Shown here: positions 11,651-22,670 of the stretch, piece by piece
Position numbering within the stretch: the first letter of the stretch is position 1
Layout of the letters: every line of letters starts with the position of its first letter
Assembly (NCBI GenBank): GCA_026119855.1
Contig: JAOWBW010000182.1
Span: forward strand, 1,218,297-1,282,296
Direction: 5' to 3'
Source of the DNA: Campanula takesimana
Taxonomy: Eukaryota > Streptophyta > Magnoliopsida > Asterales > Campanulaceae
DNA: 64,000 nt
Translations under genes and position numbers: made by a program
The notes under the pieces: model-generated
What the model was told of the DNA's origin: nothing
What the model saw: only the letters and a program-made list of their open reading frames with translations
Databases searched by the model: none

Positions 11651-11696
11651 GAACTACGGAGACCTGAGCTTCTCTACGAGAGGAACGTAGGCAACC
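11651..11696 (+). ncRNA. ACTACG/CGTAG stem motif, E1 copy
   Basis: The motif starts GAACTACGGAGACCTGAGC and ends GAACGTAGGCAACC. CTACG and CGTAG can form an outer stem, and CTTCTC/GAGAGG an inner hairpin. Six related copies occur in E2, in different positions. The role is unknown. Confidence 0.5.
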
Positions 11697-11912
11697 TTCC
11701 GGTGCGGTCTAAAAACAATAATTTTTACCCAATCATTTCATAACAAAATACAATTTTATTCAATCTCTTGAATTATTTTGATCATTACAGCGGACGATGT
11801 TGAGCAATAAAAAAAAACATAAAACATTAAATCCTAAACAAGTGGTCTACTTAATTGCAATCTTGGGGTACTAGGAAAAATCTAATTTTCTCTTAGCTTT
11901 CGAAGGGCCACC
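11697..11912. other. E1 spacer between pol and antisense ORF
   Basis: A-rich sequence with no coding signal. It marks the gap between the stem motif and the convergent antisense ORF. Confidence 0.4.
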
Positions 11913-13272
11913 CTAACGGCTCTCAATCCTACTCTTCTTGGGAGGTCTAGGAACACTAAGGTGGACTGAAATCTTCTGAGCAGCAACACGCCTCCGAGCG
12001 TAAAAGTTATCCAAATGACAGCCAAAAGGGTCAGCCAAAATGTTGCAAGAATCAGCAGCAACCTCCCTATATCTCAAAGCACTGTTGGGCTCAAAGTCCT
12101 TTCCTAGCAACTTAGCACGAAGCACGTCAACCCAAGTGATGCCGCGATAAAGGGTGCCAAACAAATAATCCAGATAACTCTCGGGAAGAAAGATACTACC
12201 CCGGTGAATAGGGGCAGAAGCCCACCGATGGCGATCATCTCCCCAAGCTGACTGAAGCTCTCTTGAAAAGTCCAGACCCATATATGAAACTGGACGGAGA
12301 ACCCCATTCCTCAGGAAAAGAATAATCTGTTGGCGACCGAACTGCCTCAAAACCCGCTTCGGATGGTAAAATGAAGAGTCTCTCAAGCCGGGTAAGACCA
12401 CATGCTCAAAACCCGAGGTCCATTCCATAAAAGGACGGAGACCCAAAGAAGGAGGGCACCACTCAATGTCGGCCGATAACCGAGACTCAAGGGATGTCTT
12501 CCAACCATTTTCAGATAAATCCCGAGTCAGCAGTTTTCTCCTGTGAACAGAAAAAGGAGACAGATCACCCTCTGGAGAATAAATCCTGAAGTGTTCCCGG
12601 AGCAATATGGTCAAAAGCAAGGGGCTTCCTCGTCTCATCTCACCCGTCCGGTGCAACTCATCTAAGCCATGCAAGGTCTCCCCCACTACAAGAGGGATTA
12701 TACTGAATTGTTGCTCCTTGGCCTACAAGATAATCTCAGCCAACTGCGCATCCACTTGTCCCGAATGGTGTAAAGAAAATAACCTCACTAAAGAGACAAG
12801 TTGCCATGGCATTCCTATTAAAGGACTGAACCAACATGTCCTCCGAATGCAAGATGAAAAACATCGGCAACTCGGTTATATCTACCACGGTACCATGCAG
12901 CATCTTCCTCACATCCTCAACAGGGAGGTTCAAAAAATCGGACCAAGAATCAATCATTCCACGATGATATTTGGGGACGGCAATTTGACCGGCCAGTGGC
13001 ATGCCAAAAATGGCACCAAAGTCATCAACAGTCGGCACCATTTCAATCACCGAGAAGTTAAAAGTGTGACTGTCAGAATCCCAAAAGGCTACAGCAGCCT
13101 TCAACAAGTCCCAATCCGGCTTCAAGGTCCGAAGTGTGAAGAGAATTCGGAACCCAAAATCCTTGAAAAAAGCCTTCTTGGGATGGGTCTTGAAAGAGTA
13201 CACAAATGTCGATAAATCCTTCTCGTACTCACCAAAAGCCTTGGCATCAAGAACAAAGGAATTGGAAGCCAT
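11913..13272 (-). pseudogene. E1 antisense extra ORF (plant-mobile-domain/DUF7745-like)
   Basis: Two minus-strand segments, 13272-12736 (178 aa from MASNSFVLD) and 12686-11913, together cover about 450 codons. A stop and a frameshift lie between them. Conserved-looking blocks are LKPDWDLLKAAVAFWDSDSH, then MVPTVDDFGAIFGMPL. These resemble the plant mobile domain / DUF7745 family, where a 'W/FDxxxH.F.F' block precedes 'E..PT..E....L'. Such domains occur as extra ORFs in Tat elements, sometimes antisense. The second segment (GETLHGLDELHR..., then a Trp/Arg-rich part) fits the C-terminal half of that family. The function is unknown, and the family call is from memory of its motifs. Confidence 0.65.
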
Positions 13273-13898
13273 GGAAAATGTGGATTACAAGCAAGATTGG
13301 GCAGAGAAAAGGTGTTAAAATATGACAGAAAAGAGCTGTTGGAAGAATGTGTTCGAACAAAGGCTGATATTATAGCTATTGGGGATCTTTTGGCCAGTAA
13401 ATGTCAAGCCCTGGATTTCGCTTCCCAGAAGCGCGCGCCTCCCATCACCCACATGACCAGCTCATGTATCCCATGGGCACTAGCCGAGGCGCCCGCCTCT
13501 CGTTCCAGAAACGCCTCAACTGGCCCTTGTCAGAAGAAGAAATCACGCAGAAACAAAGTCCAAGCGCTCCCGAAATCAGCAGGAATCAACATCCTCCACC
13601 CTTGGTGACACATTTGGGCACACATTAATTAGGTCCGCCCCTAAAGTACGTCTAAATTAAAGTTAGATAGAAACTTCCACTAAAAATAGGTTGTGTCTTT
13701 GTTTTCGAGTCAAGGTCAATCTCGAAATTTTCCTCTCTAAAGGGAAAACTCATATTTTTGATCCGCAGTCAATTGTGCCTGCACCCCGCAAAAGTCATAA
13801 AGTCAACAACAAGTGCAGCTCCGAACGGCACACGTCAGATACAGCTACAAACGGAAACTCGGCCCATAGTGAACCACAAAAATCACCACTTGTCAAGC
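13273..13898 (+). other. E1 3' untranslated spacer with GC words
   Basis: No gene is supported. Two GC-rich words of the E1 family occur at about 13428-13442 (agaagcgcgcgcctccc) and 13483-13500 (gaggcgcccgcctctc). Confidence 0.5.
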
Positions 13899-14560
13899 GA
13901 TCAAGCGGATTCACTAACGGATTCGTCAACAGATTTTACTAACGGACTCATCCAAGGGATTCACGAACGGATTCACGAACGGATTCATCAACAGAGTTCA
14001 TTAACGGACTCATCCAAGGGATCCACTAACGGATTCATCAACAGAGTTTACTAATGGACTCATTAAAGGGATCCACTAACGGATTCATCAAACGGATTCA
14101 CTAACGGATTTGTCAACAGAGTTTACTAACGGACTCATCCAAGGGATCCACTAACGTATTCATGAACCGGATTCACTAACGGATTCGTCAACAGAGTTTA
14201 CTAACGTACCCATTCAAGGGATTCACTAACGGATTCATCAAATGGATTCACTGACGGATTCGTCAACAGAGTTTACCAATGGACTCATCCAAGGGATTCA
14301 CCAACCGATTCATCAAGCGGATTCACTAACAGATTCGTCAACAGAGTTTACTAACGGACTCATCCAAGGGATTCACTAACGGATTCATCAAACGGATTCA
14401 CTAATGGATTCATCAAACGGATTCACTAATGGATTCATCAACAGAGTTTACTAACTGGCTCATTCAATGGATTCACCAACGGATTCATCAAGCAGATTCA
14501 CTAACGGATTCGGCAAACAGATTCAACAAGCGGATCCACTAACGGATTCAACTGGTGGAT
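13899..14560 (+). repeat. E1 3'-UTR tandem array, 25-bp base unit, 75-bp higher order
   Basis: The repeated phrase is of the type ggattcactaacggattc. The marker 'acagagtt(t/c)a' recurs at 13991, 14041, 14116, 14191, 14266, 14341 and 14441. That gives steps of 50, 75, 75, 75, 75 and 100, all multiples of 25. A 25-bp unit is therefore organised mostly in trimers. Tandem repeats just upstream of the 3' LTR are a known feature of Tat/Ogre elements and can seed satellites. Confidence 0.9.
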
Positions 14561-14740
14561 TTACAAACAAATCATGCCACCTCCTCTATCAATAAAATCC
14601 GCTCACACAGGGAGCGTACCCTTATCTCTCGCAGTTTCAAATTCCTGCTTTCATCGAGTCTTTGTTTTTTTTTTCTCTTGGTGATGTCCTCGGCGGGTGT
14701 CCTTTCTTTTGTCGACGCGTTTTTCCTTGCAATCCACATC

Positions 14741-14752
14741 GCAGAGGGGCTC
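14741..14752 (+). promoter_or_regulatory. E1 polypurine tract
   Basis: The sequence gcagaggggctc directly abuts the 3' LTR. The E2 tract reads gaggggctac at the same place, which supports the assignment. Confidence 0.65.
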
Positions 14753-15731
14753 TGTAGACACCCCGCCTTGGAACGCTCACCCCGGTTGAACAGTTGATCT
14801 TGTGTTTCTCCCTCTTTTAAGTGTTTCCCGTTAGTTTCTGTTACTTCAGTTAAGTTCCTGACTAATTTTGTTAAGTCCAGGGACTAAACTGAATAATAGG
14901 GCTAACTTTCTAGTCTATTCTGTCAAAATTACCTTCTCTGAGTTGTGCGCCTCCGACCATAGGAGCCGGAAGCGGGCGCCTTCCGTCCCCAAGGTGGGAA
15001 GCGCGCGCCTTTGGGCGCCAGTTACAGATTTCTGTCCAAGAATCCCTCCCTTGCTCATTTTACATGATTTTGCCCGGGAAAGATTTCTTGGTGACTGAGT
15101 TTTGGTACCAAAAACATTTGTTTTTACCTATAAAAACATCCCTTTTCCACCCTTTCAAAGGACCTTTTTTGGAGCACTCTTTTGGACTAAAGAATTCTCT
15201 CTACACAAAAATATACCAAAATCATTTCCAAGGCTTTTTCAAGGAAGTCATCAAGAAGTATTTGAAGATCTTTGAAGCATAGGTAAAAGTCCATCTTCCT
15301 CCTTCTTTTCTACTTCATCTTTTTCTTTTGGTTTAATCAAACGTGCAATCACCCCAAATCATTTTGGGACATGACACCAACGATCGTTCCATTCCATTGA
15401 AGTTGATCAAGGAGTCATCTCCCTACATTCCAAACACTTTTTTAAAACCCCCTTTTTTATCATCAATAACAAGAAGAATGTTCATTTTATGTAGAATTTG
15501 ATCAAGCAAGACCGACATTAGTCAGGCGAGATGGGTTCCCATCTCGTAACCTAACCCCCGAACCTCATAACAAGAATCTCTGTTTTCGTACCAAACTTAG
15601 GCTAAATATTAGGTTTTTCTTATGTTCTTCTAAAACATAGGTGGCGACTCTAAACAAATAAAACACGAATAGACATTCTAGGAAAGACACACGCGCTCTA
15701 GCCAAGCCGTGCTCCTCCCGGGGTATCTACA
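14753..15731 (+). repeat. E1 3' LTR (979 bp)
   Basis: It matches the 5' LTR, begins TGTAGACACC and ends GTATCTACA, followed by the CATAC duplication. It is slightly shorter than the 5' copy because of small indels. Confidence 0.95.
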
Positions 15732-15736
15732 CATAC

Positions 15737-17111
15737 CTAACCATTTAATTACCTAGGTAGTTGAATTACTTTACGGGTATTTGAGATTTCTTCACATGTA
15801 TTAATGGCATTTCGAAATATGTGTGAAACACTCCAAAAAACATCAATTTTGAGACGGGTGGAGTATCATGTTACTTTGGTTGCAAAATCAAAGGTGTTGA
15901 CTAGGGCCATAGAGGCGGTGATCGGAGGTCGGGGATGGGAGGGGTGACTGGAGGTGGAGAGGGAGAGAGAGAAAGATTGGGTGAGAGAAAGGAAAGGCGA
16001 CATTTTTGGTAGTCGAAGGAGCCCTCTTCACGGGATTTAGGAGGAGCAGGTGGTGAAGTTGCTGCTTGGGAGAGAGAGGCATGTGCTTGCTATTGATTCC
16101 GGCGTTCATTTGGCCGGCGCCATCAACGGTGGTGATGTAGCCTTCAGAGAACCGAATCTCAGCAAAGGTGAGAGTGGCAGAGATTAGATTAAATACGAGA
16201 GAGAAAGAGTTGGTCGGCAACGGCGACACTTACAGATATGGCGGAGGGAAAGGAATAGTATGCGATAACTTCGAATCATGGTTAGGAGTATAAAAATCCA
16301 GGGTCACCGGAGTTGTGGGAGGGGAGGGGAGAGGTCGTCGGAGTTTGTCAGAGGGCAGAGGTTGCCGGATGTTGGGGAGGGGAGAGAGAAAGTAGAGAGA
16401 GAGAGAGTGCATGACTGTGTGTTGTGTGGGATACGAGGGGGGTGGGTTTTGTTTGGATTACGGGTAGTTTTGGCATTTTTAAATATTATAAATGGGCTGA
16501 GGGATTTTATGGTCAATTTATTTCTGGTGTAGGATTAGATGGTAGTTTTGATTGTTGCATGTCTTAAATGGTAGTTTGGGTTAGGATTTTGGACTAGATG
16601 GTAATAATCTCTTTATCCAAAGTTGTTCAATTTTGCCAATTGGTTGCCTATGTTTGTCAATTTTTTATATTGTGATGAGTAAACTAACTTTTCGATAATT
16701 TTTTAACACACCTAAACACATGTGCAACATTTTCAAAGAGTATTCTCGTCAATCCCAAACTTAATATAGATTGTGCAACTTTAAATGACTAAAGTACCCT
16801 CTTCCTCAAACTTTTTCCCACCCCCTTCCCCACTTACTCAGTTGACTACCCCCACCCTCACCGCCTCTGCCACTTCGTTGACCAACTCCACAAACCTAAA
16901 ACCATATCATTCATTTTATTATTTTTCGTAAACCCAATGAGCAGGATTTCTCAAGAACAGACCATAAAATTGAATTCTATTCATTTTTAAGAGGAGCGGA
17001 ACAAATATGCAGACTAATAAACTGCCAAGAGCTTTCACTTGTTCTTTTAACCATAGCGCCGCCAGAGTTTTATCCCGTCCCCGCTCCTCCGCCCCCCGCG
17101 CCCGCGGTCCT
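15737..17111. other. Intergenic, no gene recognised
   Basis: Purine-rich (GA-rich) DNA between about 15,900 and 16,420 keeps the minus strand open and Pro/Ser-rich. It matches no family I recognise and looks like low-complexity composition. From 16,480 to 16,620 there are phrases such as 'gatggtagtttgg' typical of degraded repeats. Confidence 0.4.
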
Positions 17112-17382
17112 TGTTGAAATAAAGTATGAGTTGCTGCTGCTGAGCTCAAATATTTAGAGAAGAGAGTATATAATTGTAAATTGATTTTATTTCTGAATAT
17201 GATCTCCAAAGAGTTGGATACATGGGTATTTATACTTGTGAAGAGATATCATAATTAATCTCCAGACTTATCTAAATAATTAATTCTTATTCTTATCTAG
17301 ATGATTCATGTACACAATTCATGAATCGTTATTAACAAAGTAAACGGATAGTGATCTAGGACAAAGTGCATTAATTCCAACA
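17112..17382 (-). repeat. 3' LTR of a truncated Copia element (271 bp)
   Basis: On the plus strand it starts TGTTGAAATAAAG and ends TTAATTCCAACA. On the minus strand it is therefore TGTTGGAATT...TTTCAACA, with a short TGTTG/CAACA inverted end. On the minus strand it directly follows the purine tract AAGGGGGGAG (17383-17392), which marks it as a 3' LTR. Confidence 0.8.
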
Positions 17383-17876
17383 CTCCCCCCTTAATGCGCT
17401 TTCTTCATAACGCCGATCAACTCTCTGAAGTAGCAAAACTTTTCTTTGGAGAGTGCTTTCGTTAGCAAGTCAGCAAGTTGCTCATCTGTTCGACAATATT
17501 CAAGCTAAATTTCCTTCTTCTCGATTGCTTCTCTAACAAAATGGTACTTGATCGAAATGTGCTTGGTTCGATCATGATTGACTGGATTTTTGCCAATCGC
17601 AATGGCTGATTTGTTATCACAAAACAATATTGTGCTCCCATCTTGCTTTTCTCCAATATCTTCAAGAATCCTTCGAAGCCATTATGCTTGAGATGTCGCT
17701 TTTGCTGCTGCGACGTACTCGGCTTCAGCTGTTGATTGAGCAAGTACACTCTGCTTCTTCGAGCTCCATGAACATATTCCCGATCCAAGAGAGAACACAT
17801 AAGCTGACGTGCTTTTATTGTCATCTAGACATCCAGCCCAATCACTATCAGTTTTCAAATCACAATTGACAATCAC
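17383..17876 (-). pseudogene. pol: Copia pol 3' remnant (RNase H)
   Basis: The minus-strand segment 17876-17682 encodes the Copia RNase H start: TDSDWAGCLDDNKSTSAYVF, then SWSSKKQSVLAQSTAEAEYV. This matches the highly conserved Ty1/Copia motif. The rest continues in other frames (17824-17462) with traces of the CDNKSAI and HISIKYH blocks, so there are frameshifts. Everything upstream (gag, integrase, RT and the 5' LTR) is missing. The break lies close to 17,876, where a sequence duplicated at 29.76 kb begins. Confidence 0.85.
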
Positions 17877-18008
17877 AATTTTTAATTTTCACTTGCAGTC
17901 ATAATGTCATGTAATAAAGTAATTAGGAAGAAATTAAGGTAAATATGTTACTATACTACCTCTGTCCCTAAATGAGTGTCCAAATTTCATTTTAAGGGAC
18001 ATAACAAA
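17865..18008. repeat. Dispersed duplicate segment, copy 1 (with half a MITE)
   Basis: About 140 bp nearly identical to 29762-29910, including 'caatttttaattttcacttg' and the left end of a MITE (from 17956, CTACCTCTGTCCC). Copy 1 loses the match within the MITE. See the finding on this pair. Confidence 0.8.
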
Positions 18009-18298
18009 TTAGATAGTAATGATATTGTTTTGATTTATTTTTGTAAAATCATACTCCCTCCGTCCCGCTACAATCTTCCTACTTACTATTTACACGCAAA
18101 TTAAGAAAAAAGTTAGTGGAATAAGTGATGTGAGTATGAAAATTGAGGTAAGAGAGAGAGTGTGGGGTAGGGAATAATGAAATTATTTGTGTTGTGAGTA
18201 TAAAAGTAAAGTAAGAGAGAGAATTAGTGGGTGAAATAGTAAAGATTCTTTGCCATTTTTGGAAGGGTGAAGTATGTAATGAGACGCCCAATGAGGAA

Positions 18299-21117
18299 TG
18301 TCGCGCCCCAGACCCGTGGTCCAACTTGGCCCCACGCTCGGGACACGATTGGAAGACGTCATAAAACATTTTAGGAACTTTTTCCAAAATCCACCCTTGA
18401 AGTTCAAAGACTTCCACTAACTTCCAACCAAACTTTTCAAACAACTTTCACAAACGGAAGTACTTAGCCCGAAGGCTTACAAACTTTGTTTACAAATACA
18501 CAAACACCAACATTTTCCAAAATATAAGTTTTAAAAGATGATGAAGTCACGGATACTCTACCCCAAAAGGTTATACATTACATAATGTAGCCTTTACAAG
18601 ACTCATATCCCAAATTCTTACCACCACGACGTCCTCCCGTGCAAGTGTCCTATTCCCTGGACTTGCCTTTATCTTAAACACTAAATAAATAAGGGGTGAG
18701 AATAAATCTCAGTAAGTTACTAAAATGCAACTACATTACATGCTTATATGATAAACATAAAGGAACAATGTCACAAATGATCATATAGCGTATAGCACAT
18801 AATATGAGAGGCTCCCTATCGCCAACCGTCCCATACCGGTTGGAAATAACGACCAACTCATCATACAACACATAGTGTAGGAGTAAACACTCCTACGAGG
18901 ATACCAAGCCAAGGTTTACCGAAATAACATGATCATCAGAGAAAACCATCTGAGAAAACCATCTGAATAACCATCTGAGAAGACCATCTGTCTAAAACCA
19001 TCTGAGCAGCATAAATAGCTGAAGCCGGGATCCCGAAAACCAAACCATATCCAACAGAGCCAAAGTAACAACGGGCAGCATCAATAGCTGAAACAGGTTC
19101 CGGAACCATATAACATAACAACAACAATAGTGGGAGAAAATGACACAAAGTCATACCCCTAAATGCTCACGCGAGGGAGCGAGTTCATCCCATCCAAGGT
19201 CAATCTGGACTGAGGAAATAGGTCCAGTGGAAAAGCCTTATAGTTCAGTTAACTGATGCCACTACAATGCCTTCCACCTCCACTCGATAACATCCCAAAC
19301 CTGGGAAATAGGACCAGTGGAAAAGCCTTATAGTGAACTTGGCTAATGTGCCACTATAATGCTTTCCACCTCCACTCGATAACACACAAAACCAGCTGGA
19401 CTTTCAACAAAGAGCACAGTAATAAATACTTGCTAAAACAACAACCAGGGCATGATTCCATATAAGGAAACCACACAAGCTCATCATAGAGAAGTAAACA
19501 CGTTTTCACAATAATGTGCACAATCTTGACATTAAGTCACCACACAATCCATCTACACAATCACATTAAGTCAAACCCGATCACAAAGGACCAATTCTAT
19601 CATTTTGATACCTTATAACAATTATCTAGGCATCCTAGGACACCGCCTAAGACCTAGCCCAATACTTAACAAAAAACAAACAAGTTGTTAAAACTCAGAC
19701 TGCTCGGCCGCTCTACTTACTTGACTCGGCCGAGCGGATCGGTCGAGTCCTTTACTTTGATCGGCCGCTCTCCTAGAACTCAACATTCGACAATAAGGGG
19801 ATCGGCCGCTCTAATTTACTGACTCGGCCGCTCCACTGCAGAATGGCCCATTCCCAGGAAAAATCTAACAAAGTTCACTTTCATTACCAAGTTGTTACCC
19901 AATCCTAAAGCACAACAACATCATTATAACTTCACAACACTACCATACCAACCTCATCTAGCATATACCCATAATAATAAAAGTTATTACTACTCCCTCC
20001 GTCCCAAATTTACAAGTATAATAAAAGTTATTACTACTCCCTCCGTCCCAAATTTACAAGTATATATAAAAGTTATTACTACTCCCTCCGTCTCAAATTT
20101 ACAAGTATATATAAAAGTATACCAAAACATCATTTCACCACATATTAAGCATATATAGCATGATTATGACCATTTTAACACTTAAAGGGGGGATTAGTAA
20201 CTTACCTATTCGAAGAATTATCAATTAATCTCGCATTTGTTCGGGTGGAAGGGATCACCTAGTAAAGCTTGACAGTACTATGGCGTCGAATACGTGAAAG
20301 CTTGAGAGACACACGCTCAAAATTGATTGTCTATGGCAGCCGACCGCGCAGACAGAAGGAAGGAATGGAGTACTGTTATTGTTTTTAGGATGAAAATTAT
20401 TCATGTTCCTTCTCTAATTAAACTTTCAATGCCAAAAGAAAGAAAATCGATTAGGTGGAATAAACTGAAGATGACACGTGCTCTAGTTTTCTAATTCATT
20501 TTGTTTTCTATTTTTCTTTATTATTTTGTTTTCATTCGGTGGATGATTTGGTCAATTTGTGAGGTGAGCTATAACATAAATACAAAACCCAAGTAAAGAG
20601 AATGGGAAATAAAATTATAATTTAATGGATAAGCAACCAACTAATGCTTTTCCCAGCCCATGAAATAATAGCTCGGTCAAAGTATGTAAAAGTTACTAGG
20701 TGAGATGACTAATAACCATTGGATAGTCAAACAAAAGTCAATGGTTTAAGCTAACGTAAGTGGCTGATTTTTAGATAGTTTTAACAGACTGTTTTGAGAC
20801 ATTTTATTCGGCCAAATCGGACAAATAATGTATGTTTTTAATAGCTCTAAATGTCTAGTTTACTCAGCACTTTTCGGATTTAAATTTCAAATTTTCTACA
20901 AAGAGTTCTAGTCATTTTACCACAGGGTGTCAAAGATAGACGGGAATTACAAATTTAACTCATTTATTCCTTTTAACAAAATTACTACTAACACTTTAAC
21001 TAACTCATATGCTCTAATAATATATGCAAGTCATAAAAATATTTTCTAACACATAAAATGCACATAAAAGTTCCATTTTTAAGTTAAGAAAATTAGGGTA
21101 GTTTTGGGGTCGTTACA
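18299..21117 (-). repeat. E3 3' LTR (2,819 bp)
   Basis: On the plus strand it begins TGTCGCGCCCC and ends GGGTCGTTACA. It contains five CGGCCGCTC/CGGCCGAG words at 19705-19834 and three units of a 43-bp repeat at about 19,984-20,112. The purine tract (minus strand, aagggggagtgat) lies at 21118-21130. Confidence 0.92.
19984..20112. repeat. 43-bp tandem array with MITE-like ends, 3 units
   Basis: The unit contains TACTCCCTCCGTCCCAAATT then tacaagtat and 'aaaagttatt'. The same array in the other E3 LTR has four units. Confidence 0.85.
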
Positions 21118-22670
21118 ATCACTCCCCCTTAAAGAAAATTCGTCCCGAATTTTAGGGTTTACTTACCTCGACCCTCAAACAACCAAGAATATTTCCTTTC
21201 CATTTCGTCCCAAAGCTCCTAAGTAGATTCTTCCACATTATGGTTCTTCCTAACTGACCATCTGTCTGAGGATGAAAAGTCGTTCTATATCCCAATTCTG
21301 AATTCAAAGCCTTCTGAATTGCTTGCTAAAATCAAGTTGTAAATAAGGAACCCATATCCAATACCATGCTCGTAGGCATCCCATGAAATCGAACTATCTT
21401 CTGAACAAATAAGTAACAACTGGAAATAACATTTATACCCTCAAAATAGGTAAGGTGAGAAAACTTGGTAATCAATCCGCTAGCAATCAACATCATTGAT
21501 CTCATCTATTCAGTGTAACCCCTTCAATGAAACTTTTCGCAATAGATTCACATCCACTCAGAAATCTCAAAGGCTTGTGACAAGCCAACTGATCACTGAT
21601 ATTTTACTTCCAGATTATTCATAGCTCAAGGAACTAGTTGAATGCATAGAATTTCTCGTGTCAAACAAATCAATTGTAACTCTTCAAATTATCTCAATAC
21701 TCTACATTTACTTGGATTCATAATTAAATTAGTCTTGTGTATCTCTTCAAGTACCTGTAGTTGAATTCCGTCATGCATGTTGGTTCCATTAAGTATCGAC
21801 TACATACTCTGCTACAAAAGTTAAAGTTCCATCACTAGCAACGAACAAAGTCATTTTGTCTATCATCATTCATTCCACTAGAAATTTTCTATAGTTGAAA
21901 TCATTCAATAGAGTAGAAACTTAAAGCTTCCACAATCGCAAAATCACACCATGTCTCAACTCACAAAACTCCAAAATGTTAATTCCTCTAACATTCCCCA
22001 TTTAGTTTTATCAAACATGAACTATAAGTCAAATTCTGAATAAACCACTGATCTCTGGAGTTGATTAAACATATCACTCATATAAGATAACAAGTTATAA
22101 ATCCACGTCTTTTCATGCTAACAATATCTATGCACCCCTCGTAGAGATACTAAACGTGATGAATCCCTTATCAAGAAATGTCTCAAGCTAAAGCTTCTAC
22201 TCCTGTAACTCAACCGATGTTATAAGCATATTGGACTAGATATCAACACTGCACCATAACAACTCAAGATAACCCAAGCTTCTCATCAAGAAACAAGTAC
22301 CACTCAAGGGGAAATACACTTAAAATCTCACAAGGAAAGGATATCTTCTAATTTAAATGCAAATATTTCACTACTAACTCCATAAACCAACTACCAGACA
22401 CTCGTGACAACAATTTAGAAGTTTTGATGCATAAAAAGCATGAATGCCAAACACATATATCTACCATGCTTAACTAAAGCACACTAGCATATAAGACTCC
22501 ACCACAACACTATCAAAATCTTGCTATAGCTATATAGCTAAACCAGCAAGTAAAACATGCTCACAAATTTGCACATCACAAGTGCGCAACACTCTATCAA
22601 TCACCAAACACTCCCCCTTAAGGGTAGACACCTCTAACACATAAGGTAGAGACTTAGGAGACACATGTAA
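21118..22670 (-). pseudogene. pol: E3 pol remnants (integrase traces)
   Basis: On the minus strand, about 21330-21255 encodes ALNSELGYRTTFHPQTDGQ. This is the integrase segment ending in the conserved HPQTDGQ. Just upstream, about 21390-21340, is RFHGMPTSMVLDMGSLFT, where the expected catalytic 'SDRDxxF' has decayed to LDMGSLF. The rest (21.6-22.5 kb) is too degraded to assign. Part of it, with 'aacaactcaagataa.ccaag' at about 22,258, is shared with the E4 interior. RT and RNase H are not recognisable, so most of pol has been deleted. Confidence 0.6.

Larger units (their letters stand above)
2679..15731 (+). mobile_element. E1: Tat-lineage Ty3/Gypsy LTR retrotransposon (13.05 kb)
   Basis: This is a complete element with LTRs at 2679-3667 and 14753-15731, both starting TGTAGACACC and ending GGGGTATCTACA. 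It is flanked by the 5-bp duplication CATAC (2674-2678 and 15732-15736). The internal order is primer-binding site, gag, protease with G-patch, RT, two RNase H domains, integrase, an antisense ORF, a 25-bp-based tandem array and a purine tract. Dual RNase H, an extra ORF between pol and the 3' LTR, and a repeat-bearing 3' UTR are known traits of the Tat/Ogre branch of Gypsy. All coding parts carry stop codons, so it cannot make its own polyprotein. The LTRs differ by several percent by eye, making it the oldest complete LTR element here. Confidence 0.95.

Noticed and set aside
12607..13215. Plus-strand ORF of 202 aa in E1
   Set aside because: It is a shadow of the antisense extra ORF, whose minus-strand frame carries the recognisable blocks.
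15888..16532. Pro/Ser-rich ORFs on both strands
   Set aside because: The region is GA/CT-rich low complexity. No domain or homology is recognised.
17682..17869. Plus-strand ORF over the Copia fragment
   Set aside because: It is a shadow of the minus-strand RNase H, which has clear Copia motifs.
20000..20110. Separate Stowaway MITEs inside the E3 LTR
   Set aside because: Only one end of the motif is present, in direct tandem copies. There is no inverted partner, so it is an LTR repeat and not inserted MITEs.
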